Source of the DNA: Streptomyces griseochromogenes
Lineage (GTDB): Bacteria > Actinomycetota > Actinomycetes > Streptomycetales > Streptomycetaceae
Assembly: GCF_001542625.1 (NCBI RefSeq)
Contig: NZ_CP016279.1
Span: 9,548,001 to 9,612,000, forward strand
Reading direction: 5' to 3'
DNA: 64,000 nt
Of this stretch, positions 28,382 to 36,928 are shown one piece after another (position 1 is the stretch's first letter; every line of letters begins with the position of its first letter). Both the position numbers and the translations under genes were made by a program. The notes beneath the pieces were generated by a model. That model searched no databases and had not been told where the DNA came from. It saw only the letters and a list, made by a program, of their open reading frames with translations.

Positions 28382-28909
28382 TCACGGGATGACGATCACG
28401 GGCCGCTGCGCCCGCTTGGCCAGCCGTCCGGCCACGGAGCCGAAGATCCGGCCGACGATGCCGTGCGTCGAGCCGACCACGATCGCGTCGGCCTCGTACT
28501 CCCGCCCCACCTCTTCGAGTTCGTGGCAGATGTCGCCGCCCCGCTCGACCAGGATCCAGGGCACCTCGGCCAGATAGTCGGCACAGGCGAGCTCCAGGCC
28601 GAGCACTTCGGTGCGGTGGTCCGGCACGTCGACGAAGACGGGCGGCTCGCAGCCGGCCCACACGGTGGTGGGCAGCCGGTTGGCCACATGGACGATGATC
28701 AGGCCCGAGCGGGAGCGGTGGGCCATGCCGATCGCGTAGGCGAGGGCGCGCTCACTGGACGTCGAGCCGTCGAAGCCGACGACGACGCCGTGCTTGAAGG
28801 CGGGGTCGCAGGAGGGGTGTGACTCTTCCGCCGCCAGGGGATCGGCCGCCGTGGGATCGGCGACCGGCCGCTTGCGGTCCGCGGGTTCGAAGAATTCGTG
28901 ACCGGCCAT
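28382..28909 (-). CDS. Universal stress protein
   Basis: Cytoplasmic stress protein with one Usp domain, 175 residues. After a variable 38-residue tail the domain begins GVVVGFDGSTSSERALAYAIGMA. It ends with VVGSTHGIVGRIFGSVAGRLAKRAQRPVIVI, whose G-x2-G-x9-G(S/T) pattern marks the ATP-binding type. It is the only Usp in the window and is read toward the YaaH-like gene. Its promoter must lie in the 335-base gap upstream, which holds an inverted repeat at 28995-29008. Confidence 0.9.
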   Translation of the reverse strand: MAGHEFFEPADRKRPVADPTAADPLAAEESHPSCDPAFKHGVVVGFDGSTSSERALAYAIGMAHRSRSGLIIVHVANRLPTTVWAGCEPPVFVDVPDHRTEVLGLELACADYLAEVPWILVERGGDICHELEEVGREYEADAIVVGSTHGIVGRIFGSVAGRLAKRAQRPVIVIP

Positions 28910-29244
28910 GGCTGTCTCGGCGTTGTGATCCTTTGTGGGTGGGGGGTGACATCGTGCAACGGAGCTGTGTCCGGGAAACGTCTTCCCATCCCCATACCCT
29001 CAAGGGTACGGCGGCACGCCTCCTCTGCCCAGTTCCCGCACACGCTCCGTAAGCGACCCCCCGGTGTCCGTAGGGGTTCCCCGGAGCATGCACGAGCATC
29101 GCCCGTAACGCAATGGTTGCTGCCCCGTACAGGCGGTTTGCACTGGATTCGCGGAGCCGCGGGGGTTTTCCCGAAGGCACGGCCGGTGACCGACGGATCG
29201 AACAGGCGTTGAACGGGGTGAGCCGTCGCCACAGGGAGTACGAG
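28910..29244. other. Divergent regulatory region, usp and small membrane protein
   Basis: This 335-base stretch has no credible gene. It should hold the minus-strand usp promoter and the plus-strand promoter for the gene at 29245. A 14-base inverted repeat, TACCCT-CA-AGGGTA at 28995-29008, is the clearest site-like element. Confidence 0.5.
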
Positions 29245-29502
29245 ATGTCCGGACGCCGATCCGCCCCCGATCCGCACCCCGCCCCGGACACCACGAGTGA
29301 CGTGATCCGCTGGGCGGCCTTCAGCTGTGTCCTCGTACCCGTGGTCCTCGTCTGGTACGGCACCTCGCTCGCCGGCGCCGCCGGCACCTTCCTGGGCCTC
29401 GCCGCCGTCACGGCGGTCTGCCGCGTTCTGCTGCGTCACTCGGAACGTTGCGCGGCGCAAAGAGGCGGACGTCACACCCGACAAAAGACACCGGTCGACT
29501 GA
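29245..29502 (+). CDS. Small membrane protein upstream of adpA
   Basis: Protein of about 85 residues with two membrane helices (RWAAFSCVLVPVVLVWYGT and AAGTFLGLAAVTAVCRVLL) and a basic C-terminal tail. The ATG at 29245 (MSGRRSAPDPHP) has GGGAG seven bases upstream. The frame is open further back but lacks a better start. No domain was recognised. It is 379 bases before adpA on the same strand. Confidence 0.68.
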   Translation: MSGRRSAPDPHPAPDTTSDVIRWAAFSCVLVPVVLVWYGTSLAGAAGTFLGLAAVTAVCRVLLRHSERCAAQRGGRHTRQKTPVD

Positions 29503-29881
29503 CCGGTTTTTGCACCCTCGAACGCTGCTTTTCAGCCAACTTCTGGATACCGCTCCAAGAGGGTCCCGACCACCCCCCAACCCCCGTTCCACCTGCACGG
29601 AAAGGGTCTGAGCGACCCTGCGCACCCTACGCGGTTTGGCCACTGCGACAAGGCGCACTTCCCTGCACGCCCCACTAGTGCAACCCTTCGTGATCGAATG
29701 CTTCACGCCAAGTTGTCATGTCGACAATGCGCGGCGTGTGGAACTGGCCACCGACAGACCGCGGGAGCCAGTAGATTTCGATCTTGATGTCTTATGGCGG
29801 GGGACTCGTGCAGGACCGAGGGGAAACGTGCAGGAGCGACACAACCGAGGAGCCGCGACCACCGAGGGGGGCTTAGCAGCC
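29503..29881. other. Long leader/promoter region of adpA
   Basis: This 379-base, relatively A+T-rich stretch lies before adpA; the reading frame stays open through part of it but looks non-coding. It should hold the adpA promoters and a long 5' leader. An inverted repeat, TTGTC-ATGTC-GACAA at 29713-29727, is a candidate regulator site. A GAGGGGGG ribosome site lies about ten bases before the ATG. Confidence 0.6.
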
Positions 29882-31102
29882 ATGAGCCACGACTCCACTG
29901 CCGCGCCGGACGCCGCAGCCCGGAAACTGTCCGGGCGACGTCGCAAGGAGATCGTCGCGGTACTGCTGTTCAGCGGCGGCCCCATCTTCGAGAGTTCCAT
30001 ACCGCTTTCGGTGTTCGGGATCGATCGCCAGGACGCCGGAGTGCCGCGCTACCGACTGCTGGTGTGCGCAGGCGAGGAAGGCCCGCTGCGGACCACAGGG
30101 GGCCTGGAACTCACCGCGCCGCATGGGCTGGAGGCGATCTCACGCGCCGGGACGGTCGTCGTACCGGCCTGGCGCTCGATCACCGCGCCGCCGCCGGAGG
30201 AAGCGCTCGACGCGCTGCGCCGAGCGCATGAGGAGGGTGCCCGCATCGTCGGGCTGTGCACGGGCGCGTTCGTGCTCGCGGCGGCCGGACTGCTGGACGG
30301 CCGCCCGGCGACCACCCACTGGATGTACGCACCGACGCTGGCCAAGCGCTATCCGTCGGTGCACGTGGATCCGCGTGAGCTGTTCGTCGACGACGGCGAC
30401 GTACTGACGTCGGCCGGCACGGCCGCGGGGATCGACCTGTGTCTGCACATCGTGCGGACGGACCACGGCAACGAGGCGGCAGGCGCGCTCGCCCGCCGTC
30501 TGGTGGTCCCGCCGCGCCGCAGCGGCGGTCAGGAGCGCTATCTCGACAGGTCTTTACCAGAGGAGATCGGCGCCGACCCGCTCGCCGAGGTCGTCGCCTG
30601 GGCGCTGGAACACCTCCACGAGCAGTTCGACGTGGAGACGCTGGCGGCACGCGCCTATATGAGCCGCCGTACGTTCGACCGCCGGTTCCGCTCGCTCACC
30701 GGCAGCGCGCCGCTGCAGTGGCTGATCACGCAGCGGGTGCTCCAGGCGCAGCGGCTGCTGGAGACGTCGGACTACTCCGTGGACGAGGTGGCGGGCCGCT
30801 GCGGCTTCCGCTCACCGGTCGCGCTGCGCGGGCACTTCCGGCGCCAGCTCGGCTCGTCCCCCGCCGCCTACCGGGCCGCCTACCGGGCCCGCCGGCCGCA
30901 GGGCGAACGGCCGGGCGACACGGAGCCGCCGGTGTCCCACCCCGGCTCGCCGGGCGTCCCGACGGGCCTGCCCGGCCACGGACCGATGGGGCCCATGCCC
31001 GCCCTGCTCCACCCGGAGCGGGACAGCGCGGTACCGATGCAGAGCCGCCGGCAGGCCGCAGGCGCGGTGGGCCTGCTGCCGGGGCCGCGCAGCGGTGGCT
31101 GA
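29882..31102 (+). CDS. adpA: AdpA, central developmental regulator
   Basis: AraC/XylS-type master regulator of aerial growth and antibiotic genes, 406 residues, close to known AdpA lengths. The N-terminal half is a DJ-1/PfpI-like dimer domain (LLFSGGPIFESSIPLSVFGID, GLCTGAFVLAAAGLLDG). The C-terminal half carries two helix-turn-helix units (LAARAYMSRRTFDRRFRSLT; VDEVAGRCGFRSPVALRGHF). A TTA leucine codon at 30554-30556 (codon 225) sits in the linker between domains, so translation depends on the bldA tRNA, a hallmark of adpA. The tail beyond residue 320 is Pro/Gly-rich. Confidence 0.98.
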   Translation: MSHDSTAAPDAAARKLSGRRRKEIVAVLLFSGGPIFESSIPLSVFGIDRQDAGVPRYRLLVCAGEEGPLRTTGGLELTAPHGLEAISRAGTVVVPAWRSITAPPPEEALDALRRAHEEGARIVGLCTGAFVLAAAGLLDGRPATTHWMYAPTLAKRYPSVHVDPRELFVDDGDVLTSAGTAAGIDLCLHIVRTDHGNEAAGALARRLVVPPRRSGGQERYLDRSLPEEIGADPLAEVVAWALEHLHEQFDVETLAARAYMSRRTFDRRFRSLTGSAPLQWLITQRVLQAQRLLETSDYSVDEVAGRCGFRSPVALRGHFRRQLGSSPAAYRAAYRARRPQGERPGDTEPPVSHPGSPGVPTGLPGHGPMGPMPALLHPERDSAVPMQSRRQAAGAVGLLPGPRSGG

Positions 31103-31124
31103 GCAAGGCGTGAGAGAGGCGTGA

Positions 31125-31160
31125 AGAAAGGGGGGCGGATCACCATCCGCCCCCCTTTCT
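31125..31160. terminator. adpA terminator
   Basis: Perfect 16-bp stem (31125-31140 with 31145-31160) closed by the loop CACC, 22 bases after the adpA stop. It is one of the strongest hairpins in the window. Confidence 0.92.
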
Positions 31161-31242
31161 CATGCCGGGCTCCTCGCGCTCGGCGCGTCACGCACCAGCA
31201 CGGGGGGACCCAAAAGTGGACGTCAGCTTTAGGGTAGGTCGC

Positions 31243-31845
31243 ATGAACGATCGCATGGTGTGGATCGACTGCGAGATGACCGGCCTCTCGCTGTCCGACG
31301 ACGCTCTCATCGAGGTGGCCGCCCTCGTCACCGATTCCGAGCTGAACGTACTCGGCGAGGGGGTGGACATCGTCATCCGCCCGCCGGACTCGGCGCTGGA
31401 GACGATGCCGGAGGTGGTGCGTCAGATGCACACCGCGTCCGGGCTGCTGGACGAGCTGGCCGGCGGCACCACGCTGGCCGACGCCGAGGCGCAGGTCCTC
31501 GCCTACGTCCGCGAGCACGTCAAGGAGCCCGGCAAGGCCCCGCTGTGCGGCAACTCCGTCGGCACCGACCGCGGCTTCCTGGAGCGGGACATGGGGGCCC
31601 TGGAGAGCTACCTCCACTACCGGATCGTGGACGTCTCCAGCATCAAGGAGCTGGCCCGGCGCTGGTACCCGCGGGCGTACTTCAACAGCCCGGAGAAGAA
31701 CGGCAACCACCGCGCCCTCGCCGACATCCGCGAGTCGATCGCCGAACTGAGGTACTACCGCGAGGCCATCTTCGTCCCGCAGCCCGGCCCGGACTCCGAC
31801 ACCGCCAGGGCGATCGCCGCCAAGCACGTCCTGCCTGCTCAGTAG
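31243..31845 (+). CDS. orn: Oligoribonuclease
   Basis: DEDDh 3'-5' exonuclease that degrades very short RNAs, including the pGpG left from c-di-GMP breakdown. The 200 residues show the acidic motifs [24 protein letters not shown] and the final [12 protein letters not shown] with the catalytic His. The start is ATG 31243 ([14 protein letters not shown]); open codons upstream are ignored. The gene follows adpA as in other streptomycetes, where it is called ornA and is linked to development. A c-di-GMP enzyme gene sits later in this window. Confidence 0.96.
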   Translation: MNDRMVWIDCEMTGLSLSDDALIEVAALVTDSELNVLGEGVDIVIRPPDSALETMPEVVRQMHTASGLLDELAGGTTLADAEAQVLAYVREHVKEPGKAPLCGNSVGTDRGFLERDMGALESYLHYRIVDVSSIKELARRWYPRAYFNSPEKNGNHRALADIRESIAELRYYREAIFVPQPGPDSDTARAIAAKHVLPAQ

Positions 31846-31960
31846 GGCTTCGAAGGTCCCGCGCACGGGTGTCGAAAAACCTGTGCGCGAGCACCCCTTC
31901 GGACCCTGTAGACTTCTTCTCGGCCGGTCGGGGAAACGACAAGTTCGACCGCCGGTCATG

Positions 31961-32033
31961 GTGGGTGTAGCTCAGCTGGTAGAGCACCTGGTTGTGGTCC
32001 AGGATGCCGCGGGTTCGAGTCCCGTCACTCACC
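31961..32033 (+). tRNA. tRNA-His (GTG)
   Basis: Full cloverleaf. The acceptor arm GTGGGTG pairs with CACTCAC, the D-loop is TAGCTCAGCTGGTAGAG, the anticodon loop TTGTGGT carries GTG, and the T-arm is GGGTTCGAGTCCC. The base before it (G31960) and C32033 give the G-1:C73 pair specific to tRNA-His. CCA is not encoded. Its last bases overlap the stop codon of the convergent exporter gene. Confidence 0.97.
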
Positions 32034-33531
32034 CTGAGTGATCAGCCGGTGACTCCGTCGAAAGACGGGTCACCGGCTGATTCGTTTCCGGCGTCTTCTG
32101 CTCCGGCGCCTTCTGTCCCGCACCCGGGCCTCCCCGCAGCGGCACCTCGCGCAGCAGTACCGCCGCGACGAACGCCAGGGCGCACACCGCGGCCGCCGTC
32201 AGGAAGATGTGCTGTGTGCCGTTCGCCACAGCCGTCCGGTACCTCTCCCCCGTCGCCGAGGCCGGCACGGCACGGGTGAACAGGGAGCCGAAGACGGCCA
32301 CGCCGAGCGAGCCGCCCAGCGTGCGGAAGAGGTTCGTCGCCGCGGAGGCCGCTCCCATGTCCCGCAGTTCCACGCTGTTCTGCGCGATCGTCGACCCCAT
32401 CTGCAACGTGAAGCCCATCCCGAGGCCGACCAGAGCCATGAAACAGCCCGCCGCGACACGGGAGGTGCCGGTGTCCATCGTGGCCAGCAGCAGCGTGCCC
32501 GCCGTGAGCAGCAGGGTGCCCAGCACCGGGAAGATCTTGTACCGGCCGGTGCGGGACATGACCTTTCCGGCGAGGTTGGAGGCGATCACCACCGGGATCA
32601 TCAGCGGCAGCAGGAGCAGGCCGGAGCTGGTGGCCGTGGCGCCCTGGACCGTCTGCTGGAACAGGGGCAGATAGAGCGCCGAGCCGAACATCACCACGCC
32701 GACCGCGAGCAACAGGCCGACGGCGAGGGGGAAGTTGCGGTGGCCGGTGAAGACGCGGGGCGGGAGCAGGGGTTCGGGCGTGCGCCGCTCCACGGCGGCG
32801 AAGGCGGCCGCACCGAAGACGGCCACCGCCCACAGGACCAGGATCTGCCAGGAGGTCCACGCGTACGTCGTACTGGCCCAGGTCGCCGCGAGGACCGCCG
32901 CGACGATGGTGACCGTCAGGACGGCGATGCCCGCCCAGTCGATCCGCGGCCTGCTCCTGGGGTCCCGCGCGGGCAGGTGGAGCAGCAACTGGATCCAGAC
33001 CAGCGCGATCAGACCGAGGGGCAGGTTGACGTAGAACGCCCAGCGCCAGCCGAGGTGGCCGGTGACGAAGCCGCCGACCAGCGGGCCGCCCACCACGCCG
33101 ACGGCCATCACGGTGGCCGTCATGCCCTGGTACCGGCCGCGCTCCCGAGGTGAGACCAGGGTGCCGATCAGCGCGAACGCCCCGGCGGCCAGCCCGCCCG
33201 CCCCTATGCCCTGCAGGGCGCGGAACTCGATCAGCTGGACCATCGAGTGGGCCGCGCCCGCGAGCAGCGAGCCGAGCAGGAACACCACGATCGAGGCCTG
33301 GAAGACGACCTTACGGCCGTAGAGATCGCCGAACTTGCCCCAGATCGGGGTGGCCACGGCGGTGGCCAGGGTGTAGACGGTGACGACCCAGGAGAGGTGC
33401 TCAAGTCCCCCCAGATCTCGGACGATCGTCGGCATCGCCGTACCGACGATGTTGTTGTCGAGCATGCCCAGCAGCATGGCGAGCATGACGCCGAGCAACG
33501 TCCAGCGGACGTCTTTGGTGTGTGTGGTCAT
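32029..33531 (-). CDS. DHA2-family MFS drug exporter (EmrB/QacA type)
   Basis: Proton-driven multidrug exporter of 500 residues with about 14 membrane helices. Family stretches are MLDNNIVGTAMPTIVRDLGG, WVVTVYTLATAVATPIWGKFGDLYGRK and ALQGIGAGGLAAGAFALIGTLVSPRERGR. The start is ATG 33531 (MTTHTKDVRW); an upstream start is less likely. It is divergent from the TetR gene at 33615 across a 21-base palindrome, so it is probably de-repressed by its substrate. Its 3' end overlaps tRNA-His by five bases and contains that tRNA's terminator. Confidence 0.93.
   Translation of the reverse strand: MTTHTKDVRWTLLGVMLAMLLGMLDNNIVGTAMPTIVRDLGGLEHLSWVVTVYTLATAVATPIWGKFGDLYGRKVVFQASIVVFLLGSLLAGAAHSMVQLIEFRALQGIGAGGLAAGAFALIGTLVSPRERGRYQGMTATVMAVGVVGGPLVGGFVTGHLGWRWAFYVNLPLGLIALVWIQLLLHLPARDPRSRPRIDWAGIAVLTVTIVAAVLAATWASTTYAWTSWQILVLWAVAVFGAAAFAAVERRTPEPLLPPRVFTGHRNFPLAVGLLLAVGVVMFGSALYLPLFQQTVQGATATSSGLLLLPLMIPVVIASNLAGKVMSRTGRYKIFPVLGTLLLTAGTLLLATMDTGTSRVAAGCFMALVGLGMGFTLQMGSTIAQNSVELRDMGAASAATNLFRTLGGSLGVAVFGSLFTRAVPASATGERYRTAVANGTQHIFLTAAAVCALAFVAAVLLREVPLRGGPGAGQKAPEQKTPETNQPVTRLSTESPADHSG
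32041..32081. terminator. tRNA-His terminator inside the exporter coding end
   Basis: Perfect 13-bp arms (32041-32053 and 32069-32081) with an inner CCGTC/GACGG stem. It lies eight bases after the tRNA and within the last codons of the minus-strand exporter gene, serving as tRNA terminator while coding protein on the other strand. Confidence 0.85.
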
Positions 33532-33586
33532 GCCCAGCAGAAAAGCATACCGATTTAATAAGTGCAATGAGTCAACTTTTGAATCG

Positions 33587-33607
33587 GGGTAACCGAGCGG
33601 GTTACCC
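33587..33607. promoter_or_regulatory. TetR operator between exporter and regulator
   Basis: Perfect 8-bp arms GGGTAACC / GGTTACCC around the spacer GAGCG. It ends seven bases before the TetR start and lies in the 83-base divergent gap, an ideal place to block both promoters. Confidence 0.75.
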
Positions 33608-33614
33608 TACGGGC

Positions 33615-34202
33615 ATGACCGAGACCATGGGCCGCCGCGAACGCAAGAAGGCCGCGACCCGCCAGGCACTGGCGGACGCGGCACTGGAGCTGTTCCTGGA
33701 GCGCGGCTTCGACGAGGTGAGCATCAGGGACGTGGCCGAGGCCGCGGACGTCTCCACCACGACCCTCTTCAAGCACTTCCCGAGCAAGGAGGCGCTGCTC
33801 TTCGACATGGACGCGGACGTCGAGTCCGCCCTGGTCGCGGCGGTCCGGGAGAGGTCACCGGACACCTCGGCCCTCCAGGCGCTGCGCACGCACACGCTGG
33901 AGATGCGGACCTTCAAGGCGCAGCACCAGGAGCAGATCGCCGTGTTCCTGCGGCTGATCAACAGCACCCCGGCCCTCATCGAGTACCACCGGCGCATGTG
34001 GATGCGGCACGAACGCGCCCTCGCCGAGGCCGTCGCCGCCGACCTCGGCGCCCCGGCCGACGACCCGGCCTGCGCGGCCCTGGCCCATCTGGCCCTGGAG
34101 GCTCGCGCCCTGGCCGGCACCTCGCCCGACCCGGAGGCCGCCGTCAACGCGGCGTTCGACCTGCTGGAGAAGGGATGGGAGGCGGTACGGCCGGGCAGCT
34201 GA
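33615..34202 (+). CDS. TetR-family regulator of the exporter
   Basis: Repressor of 195 residues. The helix-turn-helix lies at about 10-55 (KAATRQALADAALELFLERGF, VAEAADVSTTTLFKHFPSKEALLF). The C-terminal part is the ligand domain. It is divergent from the MFS exporter with a perfect palindrome between them, so drug-induced control is the likely role. The short leader and absence of a clear ribosome site suggest a leaderless or nearly leaderless message. Confidence 0.92.
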   Translation: MTETMGRRERKKAATRQALADAALELFLERGFDEVSIRDVAEAADVSTTTLFKHFPSKEALLFDMDADVESALVAAVRERSPDTSALQALRTHTLEMRTFKAQHQEQIAVFLRLINSTPALIEYHRRMWMRHERALAEAVAADLGAPADDPACAALAHLALEARALAGTSPDPEAAVNAAFDLLEKGWEAVRPGS

Positions 34203-34235
34203 CGGGAGGGGCGGTCCGCGTCGGCCTCGGCCCGC

Positions 34236-35291
34236 TCACGACGAGGCCCGCACCACCAGCTCCGTGGGCAGTACCGCGTGCCGCCGCTCCAGCCCCCGCG
34301 ACGCCGCCGGGCGGCGGTCGGCGATCTCCGCGAGCAGCAGGTCGATCATCGCGCGGCCCATCTCCACGATGGGCTGGCGGACACTGGTCAGCGGCGGATC
34401 CATATGGCGGGCGATGGCCGAGTCGTCGTAGCCGACGAGGGCCACGTCGTCGGGGATCCGGCGGCCCGCCTCGCGCAGCACCTGCCGTGCACCGGCCGCC
34501 GTGACATCGGAGCCGGCGAAGACCGCGTCCAGATCGGGGGACCGCTCCAGCAGCGCCGTCATCGCCCGCCGGCCGCCCTCCTCGGTGAAGTCCCCCGGCT
34601 CGATGAGGAGTTCGTCCACCTCCCGGCCCGCGTCCCGCAGGGCGTCGCGGTAGCCGTCGACACGGCGCTGGGCACCGTAGACATCGAGGCGGCCGGTGAT
34701 GTGCGCGATCCTACGGCTGCCCCGGGCCATCAGGTGCTCCACCGCCGAGCGGCCGCCGCCGTAGTTGTCCGAGTCCACCGAGGTGAGCGCCTCCGCGGCC
34801 GAGCGCGGGCCGCTGATCACCGCCGGGATCTCCAGTTGGGAGAGCAGGTCGGGCAGCGGGTCGTCGGCGTGCACCGAGACCAGCAGGACGCCGTCCACCC
34901 GGTGGGCCGCCAGATACTGCGCGAGGCGCTGCCGCTCCCGGTCGCTGCCCGCGAAGATCAGCAGCAACTGCATCTCCGTGTCGGAGAGCTCGCCGCCGAC
35001 ACCGCGCAGCATGTCCGAGAAGTACGGCTCCGCGAAGAAGCGGGTCTCGGGCTCGGGGACGACGAGCGCGATGGCGTCGGTGCGGTTGGCCGCGAGGGCA
35101 CGGGCCGCGGTGTTGGGGACGTAGCCGAGTTCGGCGACGGCCGCCTCGACCGCCGCGCGGGTCGCGTCGCTGACCCGGGGCGAGCCGTTGATCACGCGCG
35201 AGACCGTGCCCCGGCCGACCCCGGCCCGGGCGGCGACCTCCTCGAGCGTGGGCCGCCCGCCGCTCCGGCTCCGCGCTCCGTGGCCTGCCAT
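34236..35291 (-). CDS. cebR: CebR, LacI-family repressor of cellobiose genes
   Basis: LacI-type repressor of 351 residues. The helix-turn-helix begins TLEEVAARAGVGRGTVSRVINGSPRVS with the hinge helix NTAARALAANR. The rest is the sugar-binding core (HRVDGVLLVSVHADDP, VFAGSDVTAAGA, VALVGYDDSAIARH). Known CebR proteins bind TGGGAGCGCTCCCA and release it on cellobiose. That exact site lies before cebE and a one-mismatch copy before bglC. The start is ATG 35291 with GGCGGAG upstream. It is divergent from cebEFG-bglC. Confidence 0.94.
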   Translation of the reverse strand: MAGHGARSRSGGRPTLEEVAARAGVGRGTVSRVINGSPRVSDATRAAVEAAVAELGYVPNTAARALAANRTDAIALVVPEPETRFFAEPYFSDMLRGVGGELSDTEMQLLLIFAGSDRERQRLAQYLAAHRVDGVLLVSVHADDPLPDLLSQLEIPAVISGPRSAAEALTSVDSDNYGGGRSAVEHLMARGSRRIAHITGRLDVYGAQRRVDGYRDALRDAGREVDELLIEPGDFTEEGGRRAMTALLERSPDLDAVFAGSDVTAAGARQVLREAGRRIPDDVALVGYDDSAIARHMDPPLTSVRQPIVEMGRAMIDLLLAEIADRRPAASRGLERRHAVLPTELVVRASS

Positions 35292-35599
35292 GGGCTCCGC
35301 CTTTCTCGACACCAGCATCTCGGCCGGCCTGGAATCTAACAGGCCCGTCCATCCCCATCCGCCCACCCGAGCGGGGCCGGCTAACGGCCCGATAACTGAC
35401 GGCGGTTGCCACCGTCCGCTCCCTTGACACCCCGCCCGGAACCGGCGACTCTTCAACACATCACATGTGGGAGCGCTCCCACGGTACCTGACACCTACAC
35501 ATCCCGCACGTTCCCCGCCCGAGCCGCAGCGAACACCAACGGGCCCGATTTCCATGCAGTCGGCCGGGGGGTCGGCACGTCAGGCAACAGGAGGACGCA
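35292..35599. other. cebR-cebE intergenic region
   Basis: This 308-base divergent control region contains no gene. It holds the perfect CebR operator at 35468-35481 and a GAGGA ribosome site before cebE. The first 100 bases next to cebR show nothing else of note. Confidence 0.7.
35468..35481. promoter_or_regulatory. CebR box upstream of cebE
   Basis: Perfect 14-base palindrome TGGGAGCGCTCCCA, the known CebR operator, 119 bases before the cebE start. Confidence 0.96.
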
Positions 35600-36928
35600 A
35601 TGCGCACGAGCATCCGCCGGTCCCACAGGCTGGGGGCCTTCGTGGCCGTCGCCGCGCTGACCACGGGGCTGCTGGCCGGCTGCGCCAAGGACTCGGACGA
35701 CGGATCGTCGGACGACTCGGACGGCGGCTCAGGCGGCAAGGGCAAGACCACGCTGACCATCGGGACCTTCGGTGTCTTCGGTTACAAGCAGGCCGGCCTC
35801 TACGACGAGTACATGAAGCTCCACCCGGACATCAGCATCAAGGAGAACGTCACCACCCGTACCGACGTCTACTGGCCGAAGGTGCTCACCCGCCTGCAGG
35901 CCGGGTCCGGCACCGACGACATCGAGGCCATCGAGATCGGCAACATCACCGAGGCCGTGCAGACCCAGGCCGACAAGTTCGTCGACCTCGGCAAGGACGT
36001 CGACAAGTCCCAGTGGCTGGACTGGAAGAACGCCCAGGCGACCACGAAGGACGGCAAGCTCATCGGGCTCGGCACCGACGTCGGGCCGATGGCCGTCTGC
36101 TACCGCAAGGACATGTTCCAGAAGGCGGGTCTGCCGACCGACCGCGCCAAGCTCGCCCAGCTGTGGAAGGGCGACTGGTCCAAGTACGTCGACCTCGGCA
36201 AGCAGTACATGAAGAAGGCGCCCAAGGGCACCAAGTTCGTGGACTCGGCCTCCTCGGTCTACAACGCGGCGGTGGGCGGCGCGAGCGAGCGGTACTACGA
36301 CAAGGACGGCAACGTCGTCTGGGACAAGTCCGAGGGCGTGAAGAAGGCCTGGGACGCCGCCATGACCGTCGCCACCAGCGACATGTCGGCGAAGCTGAAG
36401 CAGTTCGACCCGACCTGGGACCAGGGCTTCGCCAACGGCACCTTCGCCAGCATCGCCTGCCCGGCCTGGATGGTCGGCTACATCGAACAGAAGTCGGGCG
36501 ACTCCGGCAAGGGCAAGTGGGACGTGGCGGCGGCGCCGGCGGCGTCCAACTGGGGCGGCTCCTTCCTCGGCGTGCCGACGGCGACCAAACACCAGAAGGA
36601 GGCCGTCGCACTGGCGAAGTGGCTGACCGCGCCCGAGCAGCAGGCGAAGGTCTTCGCCAAGCAGGCCAGCTTCCCCTCGACCCCGTCGGCGTACGCGACC
36701 CTGAAGCCGCAGGCCGACACCACGGCGTACTTCTCGAACGCGCCGCTCACCCAGATCTTCTCCGACTCCGCAAAGACCATCCCCCCGCAGCCCCTCGGCC
36801 CCAAGGACAAGCCGATCGACAACGCGATCAGCGACATCGGCATCCTCCAGGTCGAGCAGAAGGGCAAGTCGCCCGCCGAGGGCTGGGACGCGGCGGCCAA
36901 GGAGATCAAGGACGTGCTCGGCCAGTGA
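35600..36928 (+). CDS. cebE: Cello-oligosaccharide-binding lipoprotein
   Basis: Extracellular solute-binding lipoprotein of the cellobiose/cellotriose ABC importer, 442 residues. A signal peptide with lipobox LAGC (about residue 30) is followed by an Asp/Ser/Gly linker and a family-1 sugar-binding fold (LTIGTFGVFGYKQAGLYDEYMK, YRKDMFQKAGLPTDRA, GSFLGVPTATKHQKEAVALAKWL). It is first in the operon, behind a perfect CebR box, and its stop overlaps the cebF GTG. The ATPase (MsiK in known systems) is not in this window. Confidence 0.95.
   Translation: MRTSIRRSHRLGAFVAVAALTTGLLAGCAKDSDDGSSDDSDGGSGGKGKTTLTIGTFGVFGYKQAGLYDEYMKLHPDISIKENVTTRTDVYWPKVLTRLQAGSGTDDIEAIEIGNITEAVQTQADKFVDLGKDVDKSQWLDWKNAQATTKDGKLIGLGTDVGPMAVCYRKDMFQKAGLPTDRAKLAQLWKGDWSKYVDLGKQYMKKAPKGTKFVDSASSVYNAAVGGASERYYDKDGNVVWDKSEGVKKAWDAAMTVATSDMSAKLKQFDPTWDQGFANGTFASIACPAWMVGYIEQKSGDSGKGKWDVAAAPAASNWGGSFLGVPTATKHQKEAVALAKWLTAPEQQAKVFAKQASFPSTPSAYATLKPQADTTAYFSNAPLTQIFSDSAKTIPPQPLGPKDKPIDNAISDIGILQVEQKGKSPAEGWDAAAKEIKDVLGQ

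Noticed and set aside
29636..29881. Extended N-terminus for AdpA
   Set aside because: The frame is open, but the upstream residues do not resemble AdpA and the ATG at 29882 has the good ribosome site and gives the family length.
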